In this document: positions 54,350 to 63,352 of the stretch, piece by piece
Position numbering within the stretch: position 1 is the stretch's first letter
How the letters are laid out: each line of letters starts with the position of its first letter
Assembly: GCF_012641745.1 (NCBI RefSeq)
Contig: NZ_WEHZ01000004.1
Coordinates: 124,001 to 188,000 of the forward strand
DNA: 64,000 nucleotides
Source: Pseudoalteromonas peptidolytica
GTDB lineage: Bacteria > Pseudomonadota > Gammaproteobacteria > Enterobacterales > Alteromonadaceae
Direction: 5' to 3'
Program-made: the position numbers and the translations under genes
The notes under the pieces: generated by a model
The model's input: the letters and a program-made list of their open reading frames with translations, nothing else
What the model was told of the DNA's origin: nothing
The model's database searches: none

Positions 54350-55552
54350 ATGACAATTACCTCATCCAGAAAACCGTGTGTACTGCTGACAAGCAACCAA
54401 TATAAGCCAAATATAGGTGGGATTGAAAACTCGCTTTACCATCTTTCTCAAGAATATATCCAATTAGGATATGAGGTTATTATCGTTGCCAGCGATTTAA
54501 ATCCTGAGAACAAGTCACTGCCGGACGTCGAAGTTGAAGATGGCGTAACTATTTATCGTTATAAAACTGGTCGTGATCAAGGAATTGGACGAGGGATAAA
54601 GCATATTCGCAATGCTATTTCACTTTATAAAACCGTACTAAAAAAACATGACCCTGTGCTTGCAGTTTGTCGTTTTCATTTCAATGTAGTGTACCTAAAG
54701 GCGTTGGGGTATCAAAACCTTGTATATTTAGTGCCAGGTGTGGTGGAAAATGAAACCAAGGCTAGTTTACGACAGCAAAGTACTATTCTAGGAAAAGTGA
54801 AAGGTTCGTTGTCTTTTTCTTTGCATAAATTAATGCAGCGCTGGGCATTTTCTTGCTCTGACAAGCTATTTGTATTTAGTGAAAATATGTTGCAGCAAGT
54901 CAGAAAAATTAACAAGGATAAAGCCATTAGAACGTGTAAACCTGGGGTAAGCTTATCACGCTTTAGCCTGGTTTCTCGAAGCGAAAAGCACCAATTAAGA
55001 GAACAATTAGGCGTTGCTGATAATGGTAAAGTGTTTTTATGTATTGGCCGGTTTGTAAAAGCCAAAGGCTTTGATACGGCAATTGAAGCATTACAGTTGC
55101 TAGACGGTGATGCAACGCTGTGGTTATTGGGGGAGGGAGCTGAAGAGAAGGAGCTTCGCGCCTTATGTAACCGCCTTAATGTGGACGACAAAGTTAAGTT
55201 TTTAGGACGTCAAAGTTGCCCCGAGGAGTATTATAAGGCCGCTGACTTTTTTATTATGTCATCAACTTATGAGCCGCTTGGGCAAACCATTCTAGAAGCC
55301 TTATCTTGCGGTTTACCGATAGTTGGAGCTTGTGCTAGTGACAAGGTGATCACAGCCACAAGCGAGATCCTATCAGATACTAACAATATACTACTCGACG
55401 CACATTCTGCGGAGTCATTTGCCGAAGGGATGAATACCTTTATGGCGCTTGAGGATAGTGATTACGCCGAGCTACAACAGCAAAATAGAGCATTAGCAGA
55501 GCAAAAATTTAGTTGGAATAAACTGGCTAGGGAGTTAGCAAGTGAAGACTAA
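54350..55552 (+). CDS. GT4-family glycosyltransferase
   Basis: 400 residues from ATG 54350. GT-B fold with PNIGGIENSLYHLSQEYIQL in the N domain, FLCIGRFVKAKGFDTAIEAL opening the C domain, and the EX7E motif EPLGQTILEALSCG near residue 305. Overlaps the following acyltransferase gene by 11 bases. Donor unknown. Confidence 0.85.
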   Translation: MTITSSRKPCVLLTSNQYKPNIGGIENSLYHLSQEYIQLGYEVIIVASDLNPENKSLPDVEVEDGVTIYRYKTGRDQGIGRGIKHIRNAISLYKTVLKKHDPVLAVCRFHFNVVYLKALGYQNLVYLVPGVVENETKASLRQQSTILGKVKGSLSFSLHKLMQRWAFSCSDKLFVFSENMLQQVRKINKDKAIRTCKPGVSLSRFSLVSRSEKHQLREQLGVADNGKVFLCIGRFVKAKGFDTAIEALQLLDGDATLWLLGEGAEEKELRALCNRLNVDDKVKFLGRQSCPEEYYKAADFFIMSSTYEPLGQTILEALSCGLPIVGACASDKVITATSEILSDTNNILLDAHSAESFAEGMNTFMALEDSDYAELQQQNRALAEQKFSWNKLARELASED

Positions 55553-56090
55553 ATTACAATACCTCATACTGAAAATTGCGAATCGCTTTATTAGGTCAGC
55601 GCTGTTGCAGGAGAAAGTTGATAAGTTAGGTTATACGCTGGTTATGGATAAGTACCGTGCTCAAGGTGCTGAAATTGGTGAAAATACCATCATTATTGAT
55701 ACCAAACTATCCTCATCTAGTAAGGGGGATCGTTTTTTTATTGGTAGAGACTGTACTATTACAGGGGCAACGTTACTCGGTCATGATGCTTCTCCAACGC
55801 TTTTTATTAAAGAGCTTGTTATTCATCCTGAAAGTTATAAAAAAGGTTCAAGACGCTCGTATCGGTCGCCAATCACAATAGGCGATAATGTATTTATTGG
55901 TTGGGGGAGTATCATTTTACCCGGTGTGAACATTGGCAATAACTGTGTTATTGGTGCTGGCAGTGTTGTAACGAAAGATATTCCTGAGGGGATGGTAGCA
56001 GCAGGCAACCCTGCTAAAGTGATAAAAACCACAGCAGAATATGTGAGCACATATAAAGCTACGTTCGAAAAAGAACCCGGTAATTTCTGA
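55542..56090 (+). CDS. Hexapeptide-repeat acyltransferase
   Basis: 182 residues, GTG start within the previous gene. Left-handed beta-helix repeats occupy about 45-165, ending in ITIGDNVFIGWGSIILPGVN and IGAGSVVTKDIPEGMVAAG followed by NPAKVI, the classic end of WcaF/NodL-type O-acetyltransferases. It probably decorates a sugar of the repeat unit, in most relatives with acetyl-CoA. Its stop shares a base with the start of the polymerase gene. Confidence 0.85.
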   Translation: MKTKLQYLILKIANRFIRSALLQEKVDKLGYTLVMDKYRAQGAEIGENTIIIDTKLSSSSKGDRFFIGRDCTITGATLLGHDASPTLFIKELVIHPESYKKGSRRSYRSPITIGDNVFIGWGSIILPGVNIGNNCVIGAGSVVTKDIPEGMVAAGNPAKVIKTTAEYVSTYKATFEKEPGNF

Positions 56091-57364
56091 TGTTGAAGCA
56101 GTTTTTTGTCAGTAATGAAGCCCCATCTCTTGCGCATAAGTTGTGCTTGCTGATGATGAGCGTCTACTTACTTGCGGATATTGCTGCGGGCTTTACGGTG
56201 ATCCAGCTTGGCGTCAACCTTAAGTTGTCGTTACTATATAAACTACCATTAACGGTGTTGATTCTAGTGCTCGTGTTACTGCTGGACGCCAGGTATTTTG
56301 TTGCTTTACTCTCTTTGCTGGCAATACTCCTTATTGGCCCTATTTTTCAGCTTGCCAATGAAGCAGATGGTGGAGCGTTCATTAATGATTTTTCAAATGT
56401 ATACAAGATGCTTATGCCGATATCCATTTTTGTATACTTTGGTCTGTTATCAATACGCTGGAAGTCATTCACTGCCAAGTGGTTAGAAAAGATCCTACTT
56501 ACCAACTTTGCAATATTATGCTTTAACCTATTACTCGGTGCACTTGGTTTTGGCCGCTCTAGTTATGAACTCAGAGATGGTGAAACAGCAGGTTCCAATG
56601 GCTATATTTATGCTGCAAATGAGTTAGGTGCAACAATGGTGGTACTGTTTTCTTTTGTGCTGCATATTTGTTGGAACAACCATCGTCGCTGGTATCCTGT
56701 ACTTTCGTTGTTTACTGTGCTTTGTGGTTTACTGGTAGCAACCAAAACAGCCATGCTTGCAGCGGCATTACTGGTTTTTGTTATTCCGTTGGCCAATGAA
56801 AGAGAGCGCTTTTTTCAGATGACAAAGCTTAAGCTCTACACGCTGGTTCCGATGACAATAGGTGTTGTTATTATTGCACTGGTTATTACCGACTTACTTG
56901 AAGCGTTAGGCTTGTATGATCGCTTTATGTGGGTGCTCAGTCAAAAGGGAATATTAGGCATAGTGTTATCCGGCCGAGATGAATATGCACGAGACTTGTT
57001 GGTGGTCTATGTTGACTACTTAGCGTTTTGGCAACAGGCCATTGGAGTCGGAACTGCTGGTATTGCTGAGTATCTTCCGATTAAATATGCCGCCGAAATT
57101 GATGCGGTGGACGTGCTGGCCTATTTTGGCTTTTTTGGGTTATTAATTTGCTTTGCCTTTTATATATTAACGTTCGTTAAGGCAGCCTCACAGTTTGTTA
57201 AATGTGAGGCTGTTTACAGTCCAAGTGTTGTTGTCGGTACATTTATTTTGCTATTTTTAGCACAATTAAGTGGCCACGTTTGGATTTCTGGTACGCTAGG
57301 GATATCATTTGGGTGTTTTGTTTCATTATTATGGGTTGATAATGAGAAAAGGAGTAACTCGTGA
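56090..57364 (+). CDS. Wzy-like polysaccharide polymerase / O-antigen ligase family
   Basis: 424 residues with about ten membrane segments and a longer periplasmic loop (about 270-320, SQKGILGIVLSGRDEYARD). The topology and the GRDE region fit the Wzy_C / O-antigen polymerase-ligase superfamily; sequence alone does not separate polymerase from ligase. Location after Wzz and transferases favours polymerase. Overlaps the next gene by GTGA-type contact. Confidence 0.72.
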   Translation: MLKQFFVSNEAPSLAHKLCLLMMSVYLLADIAAGFTVIQLGVNLKLSLLYKLPLTVLILVLVLLLDARYFVALLSLLAILLIGPIFQLANEADGGAFINDFSNVYKMLMPISIFVYFGLLSIRWKSFTAKWLEKILLTNFAILCFNLLLGALGFGRSSYELRDGETAGSNGYIYAANELGATMVVLFSFVLHICWNNHRRWYPVLSLFTVLCGLLVATKTAMLAAALLVFVIPLANERERFFQMTKLKLYTLVPMTIGVVIIALVITDLLEALGLYDRFMWVLSQKGILGIVLSGRDEYARDLLVVYVDYLAFWQQAIGVGTAGIAEYLPIKYAAEIDAVDVLAYFGFFGLLICFAFYILTFVKAASQFVKCEAVYSPSVVVGTFILLFLAQLSGHVWISGTLGISFGCFVSLLWVDNEKRSNS

Positions 57365-58239
57365 GTTCATCTTTACCCCTAGTTACCGTATGGATCCCAA
57401 CTTGTAATCGACTGTCATTGCTGAAACGGGCGGTAAAGTCGGTACAAAATCAAACATACAAAAATGTAGAGCTGTTTATAGTTGATAATGGTTCTACGGA
57501 TGGAACCGTAGAGTACCTAAAACAATTAGCTACTGATGATCAACGAGTTCGTTATCATTGTTTTGAAACCAATCAAGGGGCATGTTCTGCAAGAAACTAT
57601 GCCATTCAACATGCACAAGGTGAGTATGCCACTGGACTAGACGACGATGATGAGTTTTTACCGTCGAGAGTTGAAACATTACTCAATGCGTTTGATGAAC
57701 GGTATGCTTTTGTTTGTAGTGGTTATATTTGGGATTATGGCAAAATTCAGCGAGCGTTATTAGATTCAGATTTGGTAATTAATATCAAAACTCAGCTCAA
57801 CTTCAATCAAGCATCTAATCAGGTATTAGCAAAGCGAACGCGTTTAATTGAGGCTGGTTTGTTTGATGAGTCTATGGTGTCATCTCAGGATTGGGAACTT
57901 TGGACCAGAATGATCTTAAAATATGGTGCGGCTATTCGTATTAGTACACCGACATATATAGTGCATACGGCGCATGATAAGCCAAGAATTACAGACAGTT
58001 TAAATAACCGAGTTGTTGGCTTTGAACAGTTTTATGAACGTTATGGGCATTTGATGTCTAACACCAACAAAAAGTGCTTTAATTTTTTGGTGCACTACAG
58101 TAAAGGGCAAAGGGTGAGCTTTGGCACTGTAATAAAGTTTTTTACCCCTGCAATTGCAACAAAATTATTAAGAGCTTGGCTTGCCTCTTTGTTTCCCAAG
58201 TTGGCAAGAAAGCGCTTAGAGCTGTTTAAAAGGGATTAG
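57361..58239 (+). CDS. GT2-family glycosyltransferase
   Basis: 292 residues, GTG start. GT-A fold: VTVWIPTCNRLSLLKRAVKS at the start, NGSTDGT, ENQGACSARNYAI-like segment, and GLDDDDEFL near residue 93 holding the metal-binding DXD. Inverting transferase with unknown donor. One base separates its stop from the next gene. Confidence 0.88.
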   Translation: MSSSLPLVTVWIPTCNRLSLLKRAVKSVQNQTYKNVELFIVDNGSTDGTVEYLKQLATDDQRVRYHCFETNQGACSARNYAIQHAQGEYATGLDDDDEFLPSRVETLLNAFDERYAFVCSGYIWDYGKIQRALLDSDLVINIKTQLNFNQASNQVLAKRTRLIEAGLFDESMVSSQDWELWTRMILKYGAAIRISTPTYIVHTAHDKPRITDSLNNRVVGFEQFYERYGHLMSNTNKKCFNFLVHYSKGQRVSFGTVIKFFTPAIATKLLRAWLASLFPKLARKRLELFKRD

Positions 58240-58240
58240 A

Positions 58241-59326
58241 GTGAGTAAAATCTGTTTTATTGCCAATTTATTTCCTTCTGAAAAAGATCCTTCGTTTGGC
58301 AGCTTTGTTGGTAAAAACTACGAACAATTGAAAAGCCAAGGAAATGATATCGTAAGTAAAGTCGTGATTGATTATCGTGCTTCGGGTATGGATAAATTAC
58401 GTTGTTATCTGCGCTTTATTGGCCGTGGTATAAGAGCGATTGCTAAGCGAGATTATGATTATATCTACTTTCACTATCTTACTTACTCCACGCTTTGCTT
58501 ATTGCCTTTCTTGCTCGTTAATAGACCTAGATATGTGGTCAATATTCATGGTGATGACCTAGTTGGTGATACACCAATACATAAGGTAATGGGATCTACC
58601 TCCAAGCTGGTATTGAAATATAGTGCTGCTGTGATTGTGCCTTCTTCTTTTTTTAAAGCGACACTTTTAGAACTACACCCATGGTACGACAAAGACAAAA
58701 TTATCGTCTCGCCATCTGGCGGTGTGGATTTTTCGCTGTTTAAACCTGAAGCTGTTGCCCCTAAGTCAGGGTTTACACTTGGCTATGTGTCAAGAGTCGA
58801 TGAGGGTAAAGGCTGGCAAGAGCTATTAGAGGCATTGGCCATATTAAAACGATCGCGACCTGAGATATTAGAGGGCTTTAAGCTAAAGATGTTTGGTACA
58901 GGGGCTCAGGTGGATGCACTAAATACTCAAATTGAAGCACTTGAATTAACGTCACTCGTTACTTATTTTGGCGCGTTAAAACCACAAGAGCTTGCCAACA
59001 AATACTGTGAGATGGACGCATTTATCTTCCCAACACATAGAGAAAGTTTTGGTTTAGTTGCGGTGGAAGCGCTAGCTTGTGGCACGCCAGTACTCGCCTC
59101 TAATATTAGCCCTGTTAATGAGGTGGTGCTAGATGGCAAGAATGGTCTACTCTTTGAGGTTAAAAATGCCAATGCTATCGCAGCAAGCATTACAAATATT
59201 TTAACGATGAAGAAGCAAGATTTTGCAATGTTATGTGCCCATACTCGAGAGTCTGTAAAGCACTATAATGCTACGCAAGTTGCTAAACAGCTAGAACAAG
59301 AGCTTAAAAAGCGACTATCAACTTAG
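58241..59326 (+). CDS. GT4-family glycosyltransferase
   Basis: 361 residues, GTG start. ANLFPSEKDPSFGSFVGKNY at the N terminus, NIHGDDLVGDTP, LGYVSRVDEGKGWQELLEAL opening the C domain, and EX7E motif ESFGLVAVEALACG near 268. Ten bases before ugd, so probably cotranscribed with it. Confidence 0.86.
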   Translation: MSKICFIANLFPSEKDPSFGSFVGKNYEQLKSQGNDIVSKVVIDYRASGMDKLRCYLRFIGRGIRAIAKRDYDYIYFHYLTYSTLCLLPFLLVNRPRYVVNIHGDDLVGDTPIHKVMGSTSKLVLKYSAAVIVPSSFFKATLLELHPWYDKDKIIVSPSGGVDFSLFKPEAVAPKSGFTLGYVSRVDEGKGWQELLEALAILKRSRPEILEGFKLKMFGTGAQVDALNTQIEALELTSLVTYFGALKPQELANKYCEMDAFIFPTHRESFGLVAVEALACGTPVLASNISPVNEVVLDGKNGLLFEVKNANAIAASITNILTMKKQDFAMLCAHTRESVKHYNATQVAKQLEQELKKRLST

Positions 59327-59335
59327 GAATTACCG

Positions 59336-60502
59336 ATGAAAATTGTAGTGGTAGGCACCGGATATGTGGGCCTTTCTAATTCGATACTATTAGCACAGCA
59401 CAATGAAGTAGTAGCACTCGATATAGATGAAAAAAAAGTTGCGTTGATAAACGAAAAAAAGTCTCCCATTGTAGATGAAGAGATCAGTGATTATTTGGTG
59501 AATAAGGAATTAGACCTCAAAGCCACAACTGATAAAACACACGCGTATCAGGGGGCAAGTTATGTGGTGGTCGCGACACCAACAGACTATGACCCTGACA
59601 CCAATTATTTCAATACTCAATCTGTTGAATCTGTGATAGCAGATGTGAAGCGCTACAATCCAGATGCCGTTATAGTTATAAAATCTACTGTACCTGTTGG
59701 CTTTACAGAAAAGGTGAGTGAACAGTTTGGTATGGATACCATACTCTTCTCTCCAGAGTTTTTAAGAGAAGGTAAAGCACTCTACGATAATTTGCACCCT
59801 TCACGTATTATTGTGGGAGAGCGCTCTAAGCGAGCAGAAGTATTTGCAGGGTTATTGCAACAAGGTGCCGTAAAAGCGCATATCGACGTTTTGTTCACTG
59901 ATTCAACTGAAGCTGAGGCCATTAAGCTATTCTCTAACACTTATTTAGCAATGCGTGTAGCGTATTTCAATGAATTAGACAGCTACGCAGAGTCGCACGG
60001 TTTAAACTCTAAACAAATTATTGAAGGCGTTTGTTTAGATCCAAGAATTGGCGATCACTATAACAACCCATCTTTTGGTTATGGTGGTTATTGTCTACCA
60101 AAAGATACTAAACAACTGCTTGCTAACTATAAAGATGTGCCGAACAACATTATTCAGGCGATTGTTGATGCAAACACAACAAGAAAGGACTTTATCGCTG
60201 AGTCTGTTTTAAAGAGCAAACCTCAAGTTGTGGGGATATATCGCCTAATAATGAAGTCTGGATCAGACAATTTTAGGGCTTCTTCAATTCAAGGGGTAAT
60301 GAAGCGCATTAAAGCTAAAGGCGTGGAAGTAATAGTTTATGAGCCCGTACTAGAAGCGGAGACTTTCTTTAACTCTAGAGTGATAAATAACCTAGAACAG
60401 TTCAAAAGTAGCTGTGATGTAATTATTTCTAACCGAATGGTTGGTGAGTTACAAGACGTTACCGAAAAAGTCTACACAAGAGACTTATTTGGCAGCGACT
60501 AG
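59336..60502 (+). CDS. ugd: UDP-glucose 6-dehydrogenase Ugd
   Basis: Oxidises UDP-glucose to UDP-glucuronate with two NAD. 388 residues, exactly the E. coli Ugd length, with extended near-identity to it by eye: GTGYVGLSN at the NAD site, [36 protein letters not shown] and the catalytic Cys in [11 protein letters not shown] near residue 250. It supplies uronic acid for an acidic glycan, in line with sulfation. Last gene of the forward operon; a terminator overlaps the rfaH promoter just after it. Confidence 0.95.
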   Translation: MKIVVVGTGYVGLSNSILLAQHNEVVALDIDEKKVALINEKKSPIVDEEISDYLVNKELDLKATTDKTHAYQGASYVVVATPTDYDPDTNYFNTQSVESVIADVKRYNPDAVIVIKSTVPVGFTEKVSEQFGMDTILFSPEFLREGKALYDNLHPSRIIVGERSKRAEVFAGLLQQGAVKAHIDVLFTDSTEAEAIKLFSNTYLAMRVAYFNELDSYAESHGLNSKQIIEGVCLDPRIGDHYNNPSFGYGGYCLPKDTKQLLANYKDVPNNIIQAIVDANTTRKDFIAESVLKSKPQVVGIYRLIMKSGSDNFRASSIQGVMKRIKAKGVEVIVYEPVLEAETFFNSRVINNLEQFKSSCDVIISNRMVGELQDVTEKVYTRDLFGSD

Positions 60503-60504
60503 GC

Positions 60505-60532
60505 TTTACGGAGTTGAAAATATACGTATAAT
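60505..60532 (+). promoter_or_regulatory. Promoter for rfaH
   Basis: TTTACG (60505-60510), 16 bases, perfect TATAAT (60527-60532). The start site would be near 60539, at the foot of the terminator hairpin. Confidence 0.6.
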
Positions 60533-60534
60533 AC

Positions 60535-60560
60535 AAGGCCTACTTAGTTAGGCTTTTTTA
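60535..60560 (+). terminator. Terminator after ugd
   Basis: Stem GCCTA / TAGGC, extendable by a G-T and two A-T pairs, six-base loop, then TTTTTT. It lies between the rfaH promoter and the rfaH ATG. Confidence 0.65.
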
Positions 60561-60577
60561 TTTAGGGAACTGAACGC

Positions 60578-61057
60578 ATGGAATGCTGGTATTTACTCTA
60601 TTGTAAACCAAAACAAGAATTTAGAGCACAGTCTAATCTAAAAAATCAGGGGATCGTCTCTTGCTTCCCGACTATCACCAAGCGTAAAACCGCCAGTGCA
60701 AGGTCTGCTGTGCAGCCGCTGTTCCCTAGATATCTATTTGTTAAGCTAGATCCACATTCTTCACACTTTTCTGCGGTAAAACATACCCGCGGCGTTGCTG
60801 ACTTTATTCGATACGGTACAGATCTTCAAATTGTACCTGAAGAATTAGTTATGGAGCTCATGAATAAAAATGAAACACCTGTAGAGTGTGATTTCAAAGA
60901 AGGTGATCTCGTACAGCTAACTGAGGGATGTTACCGGGATGTGCAAGCAATTTATCAGCAACCAGACGGTGAGATGCGCAGTATTTTACTGATTAAACTA
61001 CTCAACCAATATACAAAAGTTGTTGTAGATAACTGCACAATAAAAAAGGTACAATAG
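60578..61057 (+). CDS. rfaH: Transcription antiterminator RfaH
   Basis: NusG paralogue that is recruited at ops sites and lets RNA polymerase and ribosomes traverse long, poorly translated surface-polysaccharide operons. 159 residues, close to E. coli RfaH (162). MECWYLLYCKPKQEFRAQ, PLFPRYLFVKLD and TRGVADFIRYG match RfaH rather than NusG; a KOW-like C-terminal half follows (FKEGDLVQLTEG). It is encoded between the ugd operon and wza, separated from wza by a 2-kb repeat array. Probably autonomous with its own promoter. Confidence 0.9.
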   Translation: MECWYLLYCKPKQEFRAQSNLKNQGIVSCFPTITKRKTASARSAVQPLFPRYLFVKLDPHSSHFSAVKHTRGVADFIRYGTDLQIVPEELVMELMNKNETPVECDFKEGDLVQLTEGCYRDVQAIYQQPDGEMRSILLIKLLNQYTKVVVDNCTIKKVQ

Positions 61058-61129
61058 AAACTTCATCCTTTATTCTTATTTATATGTTGCAAGAAAGGTG
61101 TAATCTAACTTCTGCGATACAATATAGTC

Positions 61130-61170
61130 ATGGCTTGAAGTCCCTAAAACAGTGATGTTAAGCCATTTTT
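61130..61170 (+). terminator. Possible terminator after rfaH
   Basis: Seven-base stem ATGGCTT / AAGCCAT with a 23-base loop and TTTT tail. The large loop makes this uncertain. Confidence 0.4.
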
Positions 61171-61220
61171 CCCTATAAATTAGGTGTGACTTTACCTACC
61201 GTTACTAAATTGTGCGGATA

Positions 61221-61890
61221 GTAGGAGCGAGTTTACCTGGCGATCTTTTATTAGTGAGAGCCTTTATCTCACACCATTTTGTAGTATGGTCGCAATCACG
61301 GTAGACCTCACTGTACACTGTTATGGCAGGAGTAGGAGCGAGTTTACCTCGCGATAAAAAGCCGATGTAAAACGGTTCAATACGTGCGGCCATAGAGCCA
61401 TTCAGCATTTAGGAGCTGCAACCTAAGGGCGGAAGCGTGCCTAAATCTCAGATGCAAAAGCACTTTGTTACTGGCACGGTAGGTGCGAGTTTACCTCGCG
61501 ATAAAAAAGTCGGTGCAAAACGGTTTAATACGAGATGGCCATTGAGCCAATCAGCATTTAGGAGCTGCAACCTAAGGGCGGAAGCGTGCCTAAATCTTAA
61601 ATGCAACAGCACTTTGTTAGTGGCATGGTAGGTGCGAGTTTATCTCGCGATCTTTTATTAATGTGAGAGCCTTTATCTCACGCCATTTTGCAGTATGGTC
61701 GCAATTACGTTAGACCTCACTGCACACTGTTATGTCAGTAATAGGAGCGAGTTTACTTCGCGATAAAAAGCCGATGTAAAACGGTTTGATACGATATGGC
61801 CATAAAGCCAATCAGCATTTAGGAGCTGCAACCTAAGGGCGGAAGCGTGCCTAAATCTTAAATGCAACAGCACTTTGTTACTGGCACGGT
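61221..61890 (+). repeat. REP-hairpin array, part 1: mixed 111- and 148-bp units
   Basis: Five units, each starting with a GTAGGAGCGAGTTTACCTCG-type REP (hairpin GCGAG-TTTAC-CTCGC) at 61227, 61338, 61485, 61634 and 61747. Units of about 111-113 bp (61227, 61634) continue with GATCTTTTA and a GTGAGA...TCTCAC hairpin. Units of about 147-149 bp (61338, 61485, 61747) continue with GATAAAAA and a segment containing CATTTAGGAGCTGCAACCTA. Order short-long-long-short-long. The first REP has a mutated right arm (CTGGC). All REPs point the same way. Confidence 0.9.
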
Positions 61891-63105
61891 AGGAGCGAGT
61901 TTATCTCGCGATCTTTTACCATGTTGAGATGCTTTATCTCACAGCTCTTAACAGTAACTGCAGAATACACGAGCCGAACCAACAGTACGCTGTTACAGAG
62001 GTCGGTAGGAGCGAGTTTACCTCGCGTCTTTACCATGTTGAAATGCTTTATCTCACAGCACTTAACAGTAAATGCGTAGTACACGAGCCGCTCCAACTGC
62101 ACGCTGGTTACTGAGAGCGGTAGGAGCGAGTTTATCTCGCGATCTTTTACAATGTTAAGATGCTTTATCTCACAGCTCTTAACAGTAACTGCAGAATACA
62201 CGAGCCGACCCAACTGCACGCAGGTTACTGACAGCGGTATGAGCGAGTTTATCTCGCGATCTTTTACCATGTTGAAATGCTTTATCTCACAGCTCTTAAC
62301 AGTAACTGCAGAATACACGAGCCGATCCAACTGCACGCTGTTACAGAGGTCGGTAGGAGCGAGTTTACCTCGCGATCTTTTACCATGTTGAGATGCTTTA
62401 TCTCACAGCTCTTAACAGTAACTGCAGAATACACGAGCCGAACCAACAGTACGCTGTTACAGAGGTCGGTAGGAGCGAGTTTACCTCGCGATCTTTTATC
62501 ATGTTGAGATGCTTTATCTCACAGCACTTAACAGTAAGTGCAGAATACACGAGCCGACCCAACTGCACGCTGGTTACTGACAGCGGTAGGAGCGAGTTTA
62601 CCTCGCGATCTTTTACAATGTTGAGATGCTTTATCTCACAGCTCTTAACAGTAACTGCAGAATACACGAGCCGAACCAACAGTACGCTGTTACAGAGGTC
62701 GGTAGGAGCGAGTTTACCTCGCGTCTTTACCATGTTGAAATGCTTTATCTCACAGCTTTTAACTGTAACTGCAGAATACACGAGCTGATCCAACTGCACG
62801 CAGTTACAGAGGTCGGTAGGAGCGAGTTTACCTCGCGATCTTTTACAATGTTAAGGTGCTTTATCTCACAGCACTTAACAGTAAATGCGTAGTACACGAG
62901 CCGCTCCAACTGCACGCTGGTTACTGAGAGCGGTAGGAGCGAGTTTATCTCGCGATCTTTTACAATGTTAAGATGCTTTATCTCACAGCTCTTAACAGTA
63001 AATGCGGAGTACACGAGCCGACCCAACTGCACGCTGGTTACTGAGAGCGGTAGGAGCGAGTTTACCTCGCGATCTTTTACAGCATCGCAGCCGTTAACAG
63101 TTATT
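61891..63105 (+). repeat. REP-hairpin array, part 2: ten tandem 114-117-bp units
   Basis: REP hairpins at 61895, 62011, 62126, 62243, 62359, 62475, 62592, 62708, 62822, 62939 and 63056, spaced 114-117 bases. Each unit has three potential hairpins: the REP (GTAG head plus GCGAG/CTCGC), a TGAGAT-GCTTT-ATCTCA stem, and CAGTAAC...GTTACTG arms. Unit sequences vary by a few substitutions and alternate between endings ACGCTGTTACAGAGGTCGG and ACGCTGGTTACTGACAGCGG. Open frames on both strands here come from the repetition and are not genes. The array ends in a truncated unit. Confidence 0.93.
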
Positions 63106-63352
63106 GTGATATTTGAAGTAATCAAAAAACAAAGCCAAATATAAACAAGTCACAGGTATAACGCTTATCGTCATTAAATAATGAGAAAGCACATAATAGA
63201 GTGAGATATTACGTAAAACCCAGTACTCGCTTGCGATTAACTAACGTGCATGCTTTAATTAGCCGACTACACTTTTATTGTCTTAATACTATTTAATAAA
63301 GGGCAATAAAAGCAATTAAAAGAAAAGATTATAAAACTTTTGGGAAGATACA
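63106..63352 (+). other. Leader of wza
   Basis: A/T-rich stretch of 247 bases without a gene. No ops element (GGCGGTAG) and no convincing promoter were found; AATACTATTTAATAAAG near 63286-63302 is the only -10-like area. GGGAAG at 63342-63347 serves as the ribosome site of wza. Confidence 0.4.

Noticed and set aside
61221..63105. CRISPR array
   Set aside because: Regular spacing was suggestive, but the intervening sequences are themselves repeated and over 80 bases long, and no cas genes are nearby.
61878..63125. Overlapping 60-150-codon open frames on both strands with repeated peptide sequences
   Set aside because: They follow the 114-117-bp DNA repeats, occur in several frames and on both strands, lack ribosome sites and end at array edges; they are by-products of the REP units.
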